Positions 56,297-64,000 of a DNA stretch of 64,000 bases are shown in pieces; position 1 is the first letter of the stretch, and each line of letters starts with the position of its first letter. The position numbers were made by a program, and so were the translations under genes. Source of the DNA: Deltaproteobacteria bacterium (GTDB taxonomy: Bacteria; Myxococcota_A; UBA796; GCA-2862545). The notes under the pieces are model-generated. The model was not told the DNA's origin and did no database searches. It was given only the letters and a program-made list of their open reading frames with translations. Location: assembly GCA_007693595.1 (NCBI GenBank), contig REDI01000041.1:62001-126000 (forward strand). Direction: 5' to 3'.

Positions 56297-58273
56297 CTAC
56301 TTCATCCGCTTCTTGACCATGCTGATGTAGGTCCGGATGTTCGGGATGTTCTTGTCGAGTCCTTCCGCCTTGACGAGATCCTCGTGTGCTCGCGCGTAGT
56401 CCTTGCGGTAGTAGTGGCTGATCCCTCGACGACACCAAGCCATCGCATGTCGGGGGTCGAGCTTTACCGCCCGGTTCAGGTAGTCGATAGCCCGGCCGTA
56501 CTCCTTTCGGTCGTAGTAGAGCTTTCCGAACGCTGCGTTGACATCGGCGTTGTCGGGCGCGAGATCTTCGGCGTTGGTGAAGTCGGACATCGCGCGCGAG
56601 TAGTCGGAGAGCTCAAGCCACGTCAGACCTCGGCCGACATAGGCTGGAACGTGGTCGGGATCGAAGTCGAGGGCGTCGGAGTAGAGCTCGATGGCTTTGT
56701 GCATGTCGCCCTTATCCATCACCTCTTGCGCCTTGAAGAGCATGTCGTCGAGCTCTTTATTGGACAGCGAGGGCATGGGCGCGGGAGCTGGCGCCTCGAC
56801 CGACTCGATGGACTCAGGGTCGTCGAGCTCTTCGATCTCGTCTTCGTCGTCTTCGTCGTCTTCGTATTCATACTCCTCGACCATCAGGCTGAAGCCAGCC
56901 ACGGAATCGTCGTCGAGGTCCTCTTCGTCGGCGGCGCCGAGAGCGAGGGTCTCGGGCTCCTCGAAGACGGAGGTTCCCCCACCATCGGGATTGATGCGGA
57001 TCGCCGCGGCGGCCGGGCGTGCCGACGCCCCGGCTGGGCGTTGGTCTCGGATGGTCGGGATCGAAACGGCGGCCCCGGCGCTACGGGTTGGTGCGGGTCG
57101 CCCGGTGCCTACGCGCACGCCGACCGGGGAGGGCTCGTCGCTGTCGGGCTCGTGGTCCGTTGGTACGACCACTGGACCGCTGCCGGTCTCGGAGGCGGGG
57201 TCGACGTCGGTGCCTTCGGGGGCAAGGAGGTCTTGATCGGAGCCGAATCCGAGGCGGCTCAAGTCGTCTTCGGAGAGGGTGGGCTCGCCGCCGGAGGCCC
57301 CCGCGCCCGGCGCGCTGCCTTCGACGCTGTCTTCGTCGGCGAGCATGTCCTGGAGCTGGACCAGGCTGTCCAGATCGGCCACGAGGGTGTGCTCGCTCTT
57401 GCCGTCGGGCGTTCGCTTGGGGGCCGGGATGGGCGTGGCCACCGAGTCAGGGTCGTCGTCGGGGGGCTCGACGCTGGGAGAGTCCTCCATGCCGAGGTCG
57501 ACCAGGCCCGTGCTCTTCTCCTCTTCGTACTGGATCAGCGGCTCGTCGTCGCCCAGCGAGACGAGGGAGCTCTCCTGGTCGAAGCTGATGAGCCCTTCTT
57601 CCTTGCTCGGGGGATCGAGGGGGGACTCCTCCTCGGTGCCATCGAAGCTGATGAGCCCTTCCTCGCCGGTGTAGGGCTCGAAGTCGACCTCCTCGTCGCC
57701 GCCCTGGGCGTCGTCGTCGGGGGCGGAGAGGTCGGGCTCTTCGTTTGAGCTGCTTTCACCTTCATCGCGTAGGGAGACGAAGGATTCGGAGGGGTCGGGG
57801 GAGGACGGAGGGCCGTCGTCGGTGGTTACGAACGTGTCGCTGTAGTCTCCGTCGGCGAAGTCGATGCTTATGTATTCGTCGTCGAAGGAGGCCTCATCGC
57901 TGAGGTCGAGGTCGGAGAGCGGGTCGGCGAGGGCTTCATCGGTGTTCAGGATGGCGGGCTCGGCATCGCTGGGGTCGACCGGCGCCGGACCGCTCGACGA
58001 CGCTCCCGCGAGGGCCCGCTGCAGGATCTCGTCGGTGGCGTCGTCGCGTGCGGAGTAGGCGGAGGGGTCTGGGGGGATCGCCGGCAGCGGTGCGAGGTCT
58101 ACGTGGGCCAGGACCCACGCCCTGGCTTGCTCCGTGCTCTCGCGCTGGACGCGGACCTGTGCCGCGAAGCTCAGGTTCGCCGCGGCGAGCGCTTCGAGGG
58201 CCGCCCTCGCGGCGGCGAGGGTATCGTGGAGGGCATCGCAGCCCTGGAGGATCTCATCGGAGTCGAGGTGCAC
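56297..58273 (-). CDS. Large acidic TPR-repeat protein
   Basis: A 658-residue protein. A helical N-terminus (about 1-65) is followed by a very long Asp/Glu/Ser/Pro-rich region (about 70-500), probably disordered, that contains an internally duplicated EEGLISFD motif, and then by C-terminal TPR repeats (about 510-650: MDKGDMHKAIELYSDALDFD, YSRAMSDFTNAEDLAPDNAD, YGRAIDYLNRAVKLDPRHAM). No signal or membrane segment is present. Likely a cytoplasmic scaffold, similar in design to myxobacterial motility or polarity adaptors, but this is inference. The coiled-coil gene lies 71 bases upstream on the same strand. Confidence 0.82.
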   Translation of the reverse strand: MHLDSDEILQGCDALHDTLAAARAALEALAAANLSFAAQVRVQRESTEQARAWVLAHVDLAPLPAIPPDPSAYSARDDATDEILQRALAGASSSGPAPVDPSDAEPAILNTDEALADPLSDLDLSDEASFDDEYISIDFADGDYSDTFVTTDDGPPSSPDPSESFVSLRDEGESSSNEEPDLSAPDDDAQGGDEEVDFEPYTGEEGLISFDGTEEESPLDPPSKEEGLISFDQESSLVSLGDDEPLIQYEEEKSTGLVDLGMEDSPSVEPPDDDPDSVATPIPAPKRTPDGKSEHTLVADLDSLVQLQDMLADEDSVEGSAPGAGASGGEPTLSEDDLSRLGFGSDQDLLAPEGTDVDPASETGSGPVVVPTDHEPDSDEPSPVGVRVGTGRPAPTRSAGAAVSIPTIRDQRPAGASARPAAAAIRINPDGGGTSVFEEPETLALGAADEEDLDDDSVAGFSLMVEEYEYEDDEDDEDEIEELDDPESIESVEAPAPAPMPSLSNKELDDMLFKAQEVMDKGDMHKAIELYSDALDFDPDHVPAYVGRGLTWLELSDYSRAMSDFTNAEDLAPDNADVNAAFGKLYYDRKEYGRAIDYLNRAVKLDPRHAMAWCRRGISHYYRKDYARAHEDLVKAEGLDKNIPNIRTYISMVKKRMK

Positions 58274-58344
58274 GGGGCGCTCCTGCGAAGAGGGGACACG
58301 CGGGATCGGTCCGGCGCCTTGGCGCGGCCGAGGTCAGCAGGAAG

Positions 58345-58695
58345 TCAGGCCTTGCTCGCGGCGCGGGCCTCTTCGGCTAGGCCGTTGGCCGTGTCGACCA
58401 ACTCTTTGCGCTTGGCACGCATACGTCGGATGTTTTCCTTGAGCTGCTCGATGCGCTTGCGCAGCTTCTCGGAGTCGCCCTGGAGCGCGGCGGCGTGCTT
58501 GGTCAAGGGCTCCATCTCGGCCTTGAGCTGCTCTTGAAGACGCTCTTGGACGAGGATCTCTTGCTGGGTCGACGCCAGGCGCGCTGTCACGGCTTGGGTG
58601 GCTTTGACGTGGGTGAGGAGATCGGTGATCTGGCCTTCGAGAGCGGCCTCGAAGTCAGCTTGCAGTTTCTTGAGCCGGTCGGCGTCCGAAGACAT
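58345..58695 (-). CDS. Coiled-coil protein
   Basis: A 116-residue protein predicted to be almost entirely coiled coil, with heptad-rich Leu/Ala/Glu/Lys/Gln from about residue 5 to 105 (LQADFEAALEGQITDLLTHV; LRKRIEQLKENIRRMRAKRK). It has no signal peptide or enzymatic motif. A sigma-70-type promoter lies upstream, and the large TPR protein follows on the same strand, so the two may interact. The family is not recognised. Confidence 0.78.
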   Translation of the reverse strand: MSSDADRLKKLQADFEAALEGQITDLLTHVKATQAVTARLASTQQEILVQERLQEQLKAEMEPLTKHAAALQGDSEKLRKRIEQLKENIRRMRAKRKELVDTANGLAEEARAASKA

Positions 58696-58735
58696 GAGTT
58701 TCCTCCGCGGTGCGCGGTTGTTGCGGCGCCCCGAG

Positions 58736-58765
58736 ACGGTAGCACCGGCTGGGAAGCCCCGTCAA
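58736..58765 (-). promoter_or_regulatory. Sigma-70-type promoter of the coiled-coil gene
   Basis: On the minus strand, TTGACG (58765-58760), an 18-base spacer, TACCGT (58741-58736). The predicted start near 58729 is 34 bases from the ATG at 58695. Confidence 0.5.
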
Positions 58766-58843
58766 TGGGGTGGGTCGCACGGTGGGGTCTTCCCGGAAGA
58801 GCTGTGGTTGGGGGTGGGGCTTGTACGGTCAAGCTCGGGCGGA

Positions 58844-59221
58844 TCAGCGCGAGTGGTCAAAGGAGCGCCAGCGCCCCGAAGGGATCCGGCGCCCGCCGCG
58901 CGCCATGGGATCGTCCATGACGTAGATCCACGCGAGGTGTTGTTCCAGCCCCGTGATCGCTCGGACCTGGACGCGACGGTACAGCCCGTCGGCGACGCCT
59001 TCGTAGTGGTCCAGCAGGCGAAGGAGAGGTTCGGGGACCGGGGGCAGCAGCTCGCCGTAGACAGGCTCCTCGCCGCCGAGGGAGACGGCGGGGTAGCCTG
59101 CGGGCAGATGGTAGAGTCGCCCAAAGACCTTGGCGGGGCGCCGCGGCGGGTCCCCGAGCATCGAGGAGCGTCGCTCACCCTCGACGAGGGTGCCGTAGAC
59201 GAAGAGCCCCGGTCGGGCCAT
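58844..59221 (-). CDS. Gamma-glutamylcyclotransferase-like (AIG2) protein
   Basis: A 125-residue protein with the GGCT/AIG2 fold. The N-terminal substrate loop is LFVYGTLVEGERRSSML (6-22), and the central conserved block is VYGELLPPVPEPLLRLLDHYEGV (about 54-76), with Glu56 and the DxYEG-type motif. The family releases 5-oxoproline from gamma-glutamyl peptides or acts on gamma-glutamylamines. The exact substrate is unknown. The ATG at 59221 overlaps the stop of the upstream winged-helix protein gene, indicating cotranscription. Confidence 0.85.
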   Translation of the reverse strand: MARPGLFVYGTLVEGERRSSMLGDPPRRPAKVFGRLYHLPAGYPAVSLGGEEPVYGELLPPVPEPLLRLLDHYEGVADGLYRRVQVRAITGLEQHLAWIYVMDDPMARGGRRIPSGRWRSFDHSR

Positions 59222-60885
59222 CAGGGATCCCCGTTCGCGACCAAGGGGTCGAGAACGTCGAGATGAGCGCGCAGCGCTTGGGCGAAGGGGCGTAACGTGG
59301 CGTGGAGCTCCATCTGTTCCGGCTCGTGGCGCAGGCGGAAAAAGAGGCGCTCATCGAGCGCGAGGGTTCCACCCAGGTTCAGGAGGATCCCGACGGTCTG
59401 CAGCCCCGAGACGAAGTCGGCCGATCGGAGTCCACCGGCGCGGCGCCGGCAGGGTAGCTGGGCGCGATCGAGGAAGAAGGTGTCGAGGACCTCGAGTAGC
59501 GGTCCTAGGCGTCGGCCTCGGCGCAGGACGGTCCACTCCCCCTTGCCTCGTCGGACGCGGATCCGGTCGGGGTGCTCGCGGTGAAGCAGGAGCAGGGCCG
59601 TCAGAGCGGTGGCGTAGGGGACATGGGAGATGATGCGGGCGCGGAGCGAGATCCCGTCGGGGATGCTGCGAGGGAGGGGCTCGCCGGGTCGGAGCAGGCC
59701 CCCGTGTACGAGCAGAGGACGCGAAGAGAGATCGGGGAGGCCTACGCCTTGGGAACCTTGTCGGGCGCGCTGAAGCGCCTGGTTTACGGCGGAGAGCCCC
59801 CCGTGGAGGATGCCTAGCGAGGGTGGGAGCGCGACCACCACGTCGGGTTGCTCCCAGATCGAGAGGTATGGCGCGTGGTTCGGGCTGAGCTCCGGGCCGG
59901 GATCCCCGGCGATGGGGTAGCTCTCGGGCGAGCGATCCAGAATGACCCCAGCCAGGGCGCGGTCGAGGGTTCTGGCGTCGGCGGGCTCGCCGAAGAGCCG
60001 ATGATCCCACGCTCGGTAGCGGCGCGCGTGCTGAGAGATTCGGATCTCGGCCGGTCGATCGCCTCGAGCTGCCTCGCGCAGGTCGCGGAGCCACTGCCGG
60101 TATCCTGGGTGCGAGAGGATCAGGCCTGGGGTGCTCTCGGCGAGGTCGCGTCGATCCACGGCAGCCCAGGTCACCACGATTCGCTCTTGGTGGCGCTTCG
60201 CATCGCCACGCTGCAGCGCCAAATCGACATAACCGCCGATGGGGAGATCCTTTCCACCCGCGCGGTCGAGTAGCGCACGGAGCTGCCCCAGGCTGAGCTC
60301 GCCATGATCGAGCAGTCCACAGAATAGGAAGCGATAGACGTCGGGATCGGCGTCGACCGCCGAGCCAGGGACGAGCACGGGGGGTGGGGCTGGCGCGCGA
60401 TGCACCAGGGGCAGGTCGAGCTGGAGGTGGTCGGGCGCGCGGCGCGTTCCCTGGCCGATCGCCGGCTGGATGAGGCTGCGGACCGCCGAAGCTCGCCGGC
60501 GCACGGTACTCGTCGACAGCTCGGGCTCCGCCCGTCCCAGAGCGATCATGACCTCGTCGACGCTCGGCAGCTCATCGGAGCGGGCCGCCAACAACTCGGC
60601 GACCATCGGCTGGCTCCAGACCGCGCGGGCGTAGGCCTGTTCGGGACGTTCCGAGAGGGCGACTTCAAGACCGACCGGCGTGAGCAGACGCTCGGGGCCC
60701 GGCTCGATCAGCCCCAGCCACTCGGCTGCCTGGAGGTAGTACTGGATCGTGCGCAGGTCGACACCCAGGACCTCTTGGAGCGCGCGGGAGGAGCGCACGC
60801 CCCGCGCCAGCCACTCCACAACATCGACCAACAATCGCGGTCGATTGGCGTTTGGGCTGGATGCGCGGGACGGGGCTTCGTTCAT
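59221..60885 (-). CDS. Large protein with N-terminal winged-helix domain, unknown family
   Basis: A 554-residue protein. Residues about 15-80 look like a winged helix (LVDVVEWLARGVRSSRALQE, VDLRTIQYYLQAAEWLGLIE, LTPVGLEVALSE), as found in AAA-associated DNA-binding proteins. The rest has no motif I recognise, although several His/Arg-rich segments and a WYL-like pattern (RILRARIISHVPY region) are visible. It has no signal or membrane helix. Its start is 75 bases from the divergent ATPase-like gene at 60961, so they may form a functional pair. It ends in a 3-base overlap with the GGCT gene. A role as a DNA-binding regulator or in defence is conceivable but unproven. Confidence 0.7.
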   Translation of the reverse strand: MNEAPSRASSPNANRPRLLVDVVEWLARGVRSSRALQEVLGVDLRTIQYYLQAAEWLGLIEPGPERLLTPVGLEVALSERPEQAYARAVWSQPMVAELLAARSDELPSVDEVMIALGRAEPELSTSTVRRRASAVRSLIQPAIGQGTRRAPDHLQLDLPLVHRAPAPPPVLVPGSAVDADPDVYRFLFCGLLDHGELSLGQLRALLDRAGGKDLPIGGYVDLALQRGDAKRHQERIVVTWAAVDRRDLAESTPGLILSHPGYRQWLRDLREAARGDRPAEIRISQHARRYRAWDHRLFGEPADARTLDRALAGVILDRSPESYPIAGDPGPELSPNHAPYLSIWEQPDVVVALPPSLGILHGGLSAVNQALQRARQGSQGVGLPDLSSRPLLVHGGLLRPGEPLPRSIPDGISLRARIISHVPYATALTALLLLHREHPDRIRVRRGKGEWTVLRRGRRLGPLLEVLDTFFLDRAQLPCRRRAGGLRSADFVSGLQTVGILLNLGGTLALDERLFFRLRHEPEQMELHATLRPFAQALRAHLDVLDPLVANGDP

Positions 60886-60960
60886 CTTGGTAGGATAGGG
60901 GTCGGAGGGTGTCGGGTCGAAGAGGGCTTGGTCATCCTAGCAACGCAACGGAGAGATCAC

Positions 60961-62049
60961 GTGATGATGCGACCACCCGAGCAGGGGCGACTGGAGCGAC
61001 GGCTGACCTTGCTTCGGGCGAAGCGCCAAGGTTGCTTCGATCCCGACCAGCGGTATCAAGACAGCGCGATCCGCGCTCGGCTGGCGCGCAAGGTTCGCAC
61101 CTCCATGCGCCGTCAAGAGCCGCTCTTCCTGTTGACTCCGCGCTGGAGCCGCCCCGATCGGTTCCTCGACGAGCTCGCCTGCGACCTGCTTGTGGGGCGC
61201 CCGCTCGTTACGGCCCGGGTGGTCCCCCTCGGCACGACCCATGGGCGAGCCACCCACGAGGCACAGTCCTACCTCTTGCGCTGCGTGGCCGAGTCCGCCG
61301 ATCTCGACTCCGAGGGCGCCGCCTCCCAGCCCATCCGCCGCGACGGTTTTCGGGCGATCCTCCTTGGTCTGTTGCGCCGCACCGTCGGCGGACCGCGCCG
61401 GGCGCTGCTTCTCCAAGGGGTCGAGCACCTCGACATCGGCATCGTGGAGGACCTCTACAGCTGCCTGCTCGAGCACGCCGAGTCGTGCGGCGCGAACCGA
61501 CGGTACAACATGCTCTTCTCGGGCTCCGTCCCCCTGTCTCGGGGTCGGTTCCCAGGCTTGCACACCCACATTCTTCCCGACTTTGGCCCCGACGAAGCCG
61601 TCCAGGCGGTCTACGAGTACCTCGACCGCCCTCATGAGCTCGACGCCGAGCGCGACGCGGAGCTCGCAGCGGCCCTGGTAGGCGGGGTGCCGGCCCTGCT
61701 TCACGCGGTGGGGGTCGCGGCCGACGAGTCCCGAGGTCTGCCCACACGTCAAGAGACGGTCTGGTCGAGCCTGGGCCCCCTGGGCGACGAGATCCGCGCT
61801 GCCGTCGATATCGTCGCGTCGGACCAGGAGCTCGCCGAGCGCCTGGAGGCCATCGCCAAGCAAGGGTCCATGCCCATCGACGTGAGCCTGGATCGCAAGC
61901 TTATTCGGGCGGGTCTGGTCCGCGGGGTCCCGAAGGCCCGCCGGCCCCGCGTGGTGGTGCGCGCGCCGATCATCGCGCAGCTCGCGGGTATGGTGATCGG
62001 TCAGTCCCAAGAAGAAGAGTTCATCACGCCCACGGTCGAGGCGGACTAG
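60961..62049 (+). CDS. Degenerate AAA/STAND-type ATPase-like protein
   Basis: A 362-residue protein from GTG 60961 (ATG 60964 and 60967 follow immediately), with GGAGAGA ahead; the open frame upstream is antisense to the winged-helix gene. The layout is of an AAA/STAND ATPase: RRALLLQGVEHLDIGIVED resembles Walker B, NMLFSGSVPLSRG sensor 1, and ALVGGVPALLHAVG the lid. At the position of Walker A there is FLLTPRWSRPDRFLDELACD, without GKT/S, so nucleotide binding is doubtful. The C-terminus ends in a short winged-helix-like region. The divergent arrangement with a winged-helix protein suggests a paired system of unknown role. Confidence 0.65.
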   Translation: MMMRPPEQGRLERRLTLLRAKRQGCFDPDQRYQDSAIRARLARKVRTSMRRQEPLFLLTPRWSRPDRFLDELACDLLVGRPLVTARVVPLGTTHGRATHEAQSYLLRCVAESADLDSEGAASQPIRRDGFRAILLGLLRRTVGGPRRALLLQGVEHLDIGIVEDLYSCLLEHAESCGANRRYNMLFSGSVPLSRGRFPGLHTHILPDFGPDEAVQAVYEYLDRPHELDAERDAELAAALVGGVPALLHAVGVAADESRGLPTRQETVWSSLGPLGDEIRAAVDIVASDQELAERLEAIAKQGSMPIDVSLDRKLIRAGLVRGVPKARRPRVVVRAPIIAQLAGMVIGQSQEEEFITPTVEAD

Positions 62050-62212
62050 CAGGGGTGACGGGGAGCGGAGCGCGCCGCGGTGCGGCGTGGTTCTGACGGC
62101 TACGACCCTGCGAGGGTGCTGGACCTGTGACCGACGAGCCGACGCAGGCCAGGTGAGCGCCGGGAGATGCCCTTCGGTCCGCTCGCGGCGAGGCCTTGCA
62201 GCCCGCAGGCGC

Positions 62213-63163
62213 TCAGCTCTGTTCGACGTTGAACTCGAAGTCGATCTCGTCGCCGAGCTCCGCCTCGAGGTAGGCGCGCAGGCGCTTCTTGATCCGAGCT
62301 TCGACCTGACGGATCCGCTCTTTGCTCACCCCGAACACCTCGCCCAACTCCGAGAGGCTCTTGGGGTCGACCGCGACGAGGCGGTCGGTCCAGATCGTGC
62401 GCTCCCGGTCATCGGCGAGGGTCTGAGCGAAGGTGTCGAGCTTGTCTTTGACCAGGGCCCCGAACTCGTTGCGGGCGGCGTCGGTCTCGGGGCTGATGCC
62501 GTTCTTCTCGGGGACGACCTCGGCGAGGGAGCGGCCGTCGGGGTTGTCGCCTGCGGGCCCGTGGAGGGAGAGGGCGGGCGCGCGCATGTGCAGATCGACC
62601 GCGTCGACTTCGGACTCCGCGACACCCAACCGTTCGGCGAGCACCTTGTGGGTTGGGTTGACGCCTTCCTGGATGAGGCGATCCCGCTCCTTTTGAAGCT
62701 GGAAGAAGAGCTTGCGCCCGGCGCGGGTCGAGCCGAGGCGGACGAGGCGGAAGTTGTCGAGCAGGAAGCGAAGGATCATCGCACGGATCCAGTATTGTGC
62801 GTAGCTCGAGAAGCGGATCTCGCGGTAGGGATCGTACCGGGAAAGGGCCTCGACCAGGCCGACGTTGCCTTCTTGGATGAGGTCGAGCACACTCGCCCAC
62901 TGACGGTGGTATTGAAAGGCGATCTTGATGACCAGCCGAAGATTGGCCGTGACCAGGGCTTCGGCGGCCTCGCGATCGCCGGTCTCGAGGTAGCGGATGG
63001 CGTAGGCCTTCTCGTCCTCTGGGCTCAACAGGGGATAGCGCCGGACCTGGGCAAGGTAATAGCTGAGCAGATCACCCGTCTTGGTCATGCCCTTGGGGGC
63101 AGGCTTGATCGCGGGTAGCCCCTTAGGGGCGGGCCGGGCTGGCTTGTCATCGTTTTCGGCCAT
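62213..63163 (-). CDS. rpoH: RNA polymerase sigma factor, RpoH (sigma-32) type
   Basis: A 316-residue sigma-70-family factor. Region 2 includes DLIQEGNVGLVEAL (94-107) and FSSYAQYWIRAMI (118-130). Directly after it, GRKLFFQLQKERDRL carries the RpoH box (RKLFFxLR-like, about 150-157), characteristic of heat-shock sigma factors. Region 4 ends with the helix-turn-helix LSELGEVFGVSKERIRQVEARI. There is no region 1.1. I use the ATG at 63163 (MAENDDKPA); the longer frame to 63280 has no ribosome site. A 7-bp hairpin sits in its upstream leader. It probably controls the heat-shock regulon. Confidence 0.92.
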   Translation of the reverse strand: MAENDDKPARPAPKGLPAIKPAPKGMTKTGDLLSYYLAQVRRYPLLSPEDEKAYAIRYLETGDREAAEALVTANLRLVIKIAFQYHRQWASVLDLIQEGNVGLVEALSRYDPYREIRFSSYAQYWIRAMILRFLLDNFRLVRLGSTRAGRKLFFQLQKERDRLIQEGVNPTHKVLAERLGVAESEVDAVDLHMRAPALSLHGPAGDNPDGRSLAEVVPEKNGISPETDAARNEFGALVKDKLDTFAQTLADDRERTIWTDRLVAVDPKSLSELGEVFGVSKERIRQVEARIKKRLRAYLEAELGDEIDFEFNVEQS

Positions 63164-63209
63164 AAACTCAGGCTCCGCGTTAGTACGAGGGTGAAGCTGG
63201 ACGCCGGGA

Positions 63210-63227
63210 GCTCGCCTCGGGGCGAGC
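63210..63227 (-). other. Hairpin in the rpoH leader region
   Basis: GCTCGCC (63210-63216) pairs with GGCGAGC (63221-63227) around a four-base loop, 47 bases upstream of the rpoH ATG on the minus strand. It could influence translation. It does not cover the start codon, so a thermometer role is speculative. Confidence 0.25.
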
Positions 63228-63433
63228 GGGTCCGCACCTGAGCGGGTAACCACCCGGGCGGTCGCTTCAAGCATGCCCACCTTATCTCGCCGCGCCGGTC
63301 GACTCTCGTCAGAGGGTCACGAGGCTGGTCTGGACGTGCTGGATGGAGGCGTGCGCGGAGGGGCCTCCCGCGTTCTACGGTGGAGTGTTCGTACCCTGTG
63401 CGATAATCCGCTAGGGTGGCGGTGGCGCGAGCA

Positions 63434-64000
63434 ATGGTGGAGCTGGAACGGAGGGCGAGCCCCGTGGTGGAGCTGACCGGGACGAGGCTGAGTTGGCGCG
63501 GGGCGGCGTATGACGGCACGCTCCGCGTTGATGGCGGCGATCCTGAGCCCGTACTAGCCTTGCTGGGGCCCGAAGGGGCGCCCGATGGCGCGCTCGCGAG
63601 GGCGCAGCGCGCATCCTCGATGGCCATGACGCTCCAGCATGCTGGCGTGCTCCGGCTGCTCTCGGTCGAGCGGTCCGAAGGGCGGGTCGCTTGGTGCTAC
63701 GAAGCCTTTCGCGGGCTAGGAATGGTACACCTCGTCGGTAGCGATGGTGCGGCGGAGCTCCCCGCTCGGGCGGCTGCTGAGCTGGTCGCCCAGGTCGCCG
63801 AGACCCTCTTGGCGCTGGGCTCGGCCGGCCTCCTACACCCCGGACCTGAGCCGGCTGATCTGCTCTTGGCCGGCTCGGGGACGGTCAAGATCGCGACGTT
63901 CAGCGGCCCGTACCCGGCCTCGCCCGCGATGCGCGCCCCCGAGGGACGCGACGGGGGAGAGGCCGCAGCGGTCTATCGACTCGGGGTCCTGCTCGCCCAC
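63434..64000 (+). CDS. Pseudokinase-like protein, 3' end outside the window
   Basis: An open frame from the ATG at 63434 (or GTG 63464, preceded by GGAGGG) to the window edge, at least 189 residues. The layout follows a Ser/Thr kinase: HAGVLRLLSVERSEGRVAWC aligns with the N-lobe alphaC-beta4 region, LHPGPEPADLLL with the catalytic loop HRDLKPxNILL, VKIATFSG with the metal-binding xDFG strand, and MRAPEGRDGG with the APE segment. Catalytic His-Arg-Asp is replaced by His-Pro-Gly, and Asp-Phe-Gly by Thr-Phe-Ser, so it should be catalytically dead. It is divergent from rpoH across 270 bases, where GATAAT (63402-63407) may be a -10 element. Confidence 0.7.
   Translation, partial: MVELERRASPVVELTGTRLSWRGAAYDGTLRVDGGDPEPVLALLGPEGAPDGALARAQRASSMAMTLQHAGVLRLLSVERSEGRVAWCYEAFRGLGMVHLVGSDGAAELPARAAAELVAQVAETLLALGSAGLLHPGPEPADLLLAGSGTVKIATFSGPYPASPAMRAPEGRDGGEAAAVYRLGVLLAH

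Overview
The window is GC-rich, densely packed DNA from what is most likely a member of the Myxococcota or a close deltaproteobacterial relative. The indications are many lipoprotein-type secreted proteins, RCC1-repeat lipoproteins, Ser/Thr protein kinases, TPR proteins, a methylmalonyl-CoA epimerase, an RpoH-type sigma factor, and several sigma-54 promoters with classical -24/-12 elements. No rRNA, tRNA, CRISPR array or transposase is visible, so the species is inferred from gene content only.

Layout. 1-4.1 kb (minus) holds a housekeeping operon dnaX-ybaB-recR-pseudouridine synthase, with inorganic pyrophosphatase upstream. 4.2-6.0 kb (minus) is an asparagine-synthetase-like protein that has lost key residues in both halves. 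6.1-13.2 kb (plus) is an Omp85 protein plus TamB. 13.3-15.9 kb (plus) is argG-argH. 16-18.4 kb holds two lipoproteins. 22-37.7 kb is an accessory block of secreted and lipid-anchored proteins (esterase, two frameshifted remnants, a second RCC1 protein, a collagen-like protein, a serpin, a porin) mixed with oxidoreductases and a methyltransferase. 38-43.2 kb is one very large multidomain protein resembling contractile-injection-system-associated proteins. 44-64 kb is mostly a minus-strand run: FMN reductase, kinase, NagZ, epimerase, a helicase-loader-like pair, TPR proteins and rpoH. The window ends inside a degenerate kinase-like gene.

The outstanding element lies at about 18.9-21.6 kb, where there is no convincing protein gene. 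A near-perfect sigma-54 promoter (18910-18925) predicts transcription from about 18936. A 20-bp helix can form between 18937-18956 and 21542-21561, that is, between the very first and almost the last bases. A 13-bp UNCG-capped intrinsic terminator follows at 21563-21597. Between these ends I find dozens of short perfect hairpins, many capped by UUCG, CUCG or GNRA loops. This is a candidate structured non-coding RNA of about 2.66 kb, larger than 16S rRNA, that I cannot match to any RNA class I know.

Two further sigma-54 promoters match the consensus. One is in front of the porin gene. The other is in front of a 59-residue gene that heads an operon with a TPR protein and a class-I glutamine amidotransferase. 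Regulated sigma-54 transcription therefore recurs in this window. Function assignments rest on recognisable motifs read by eye; no database search was possible.
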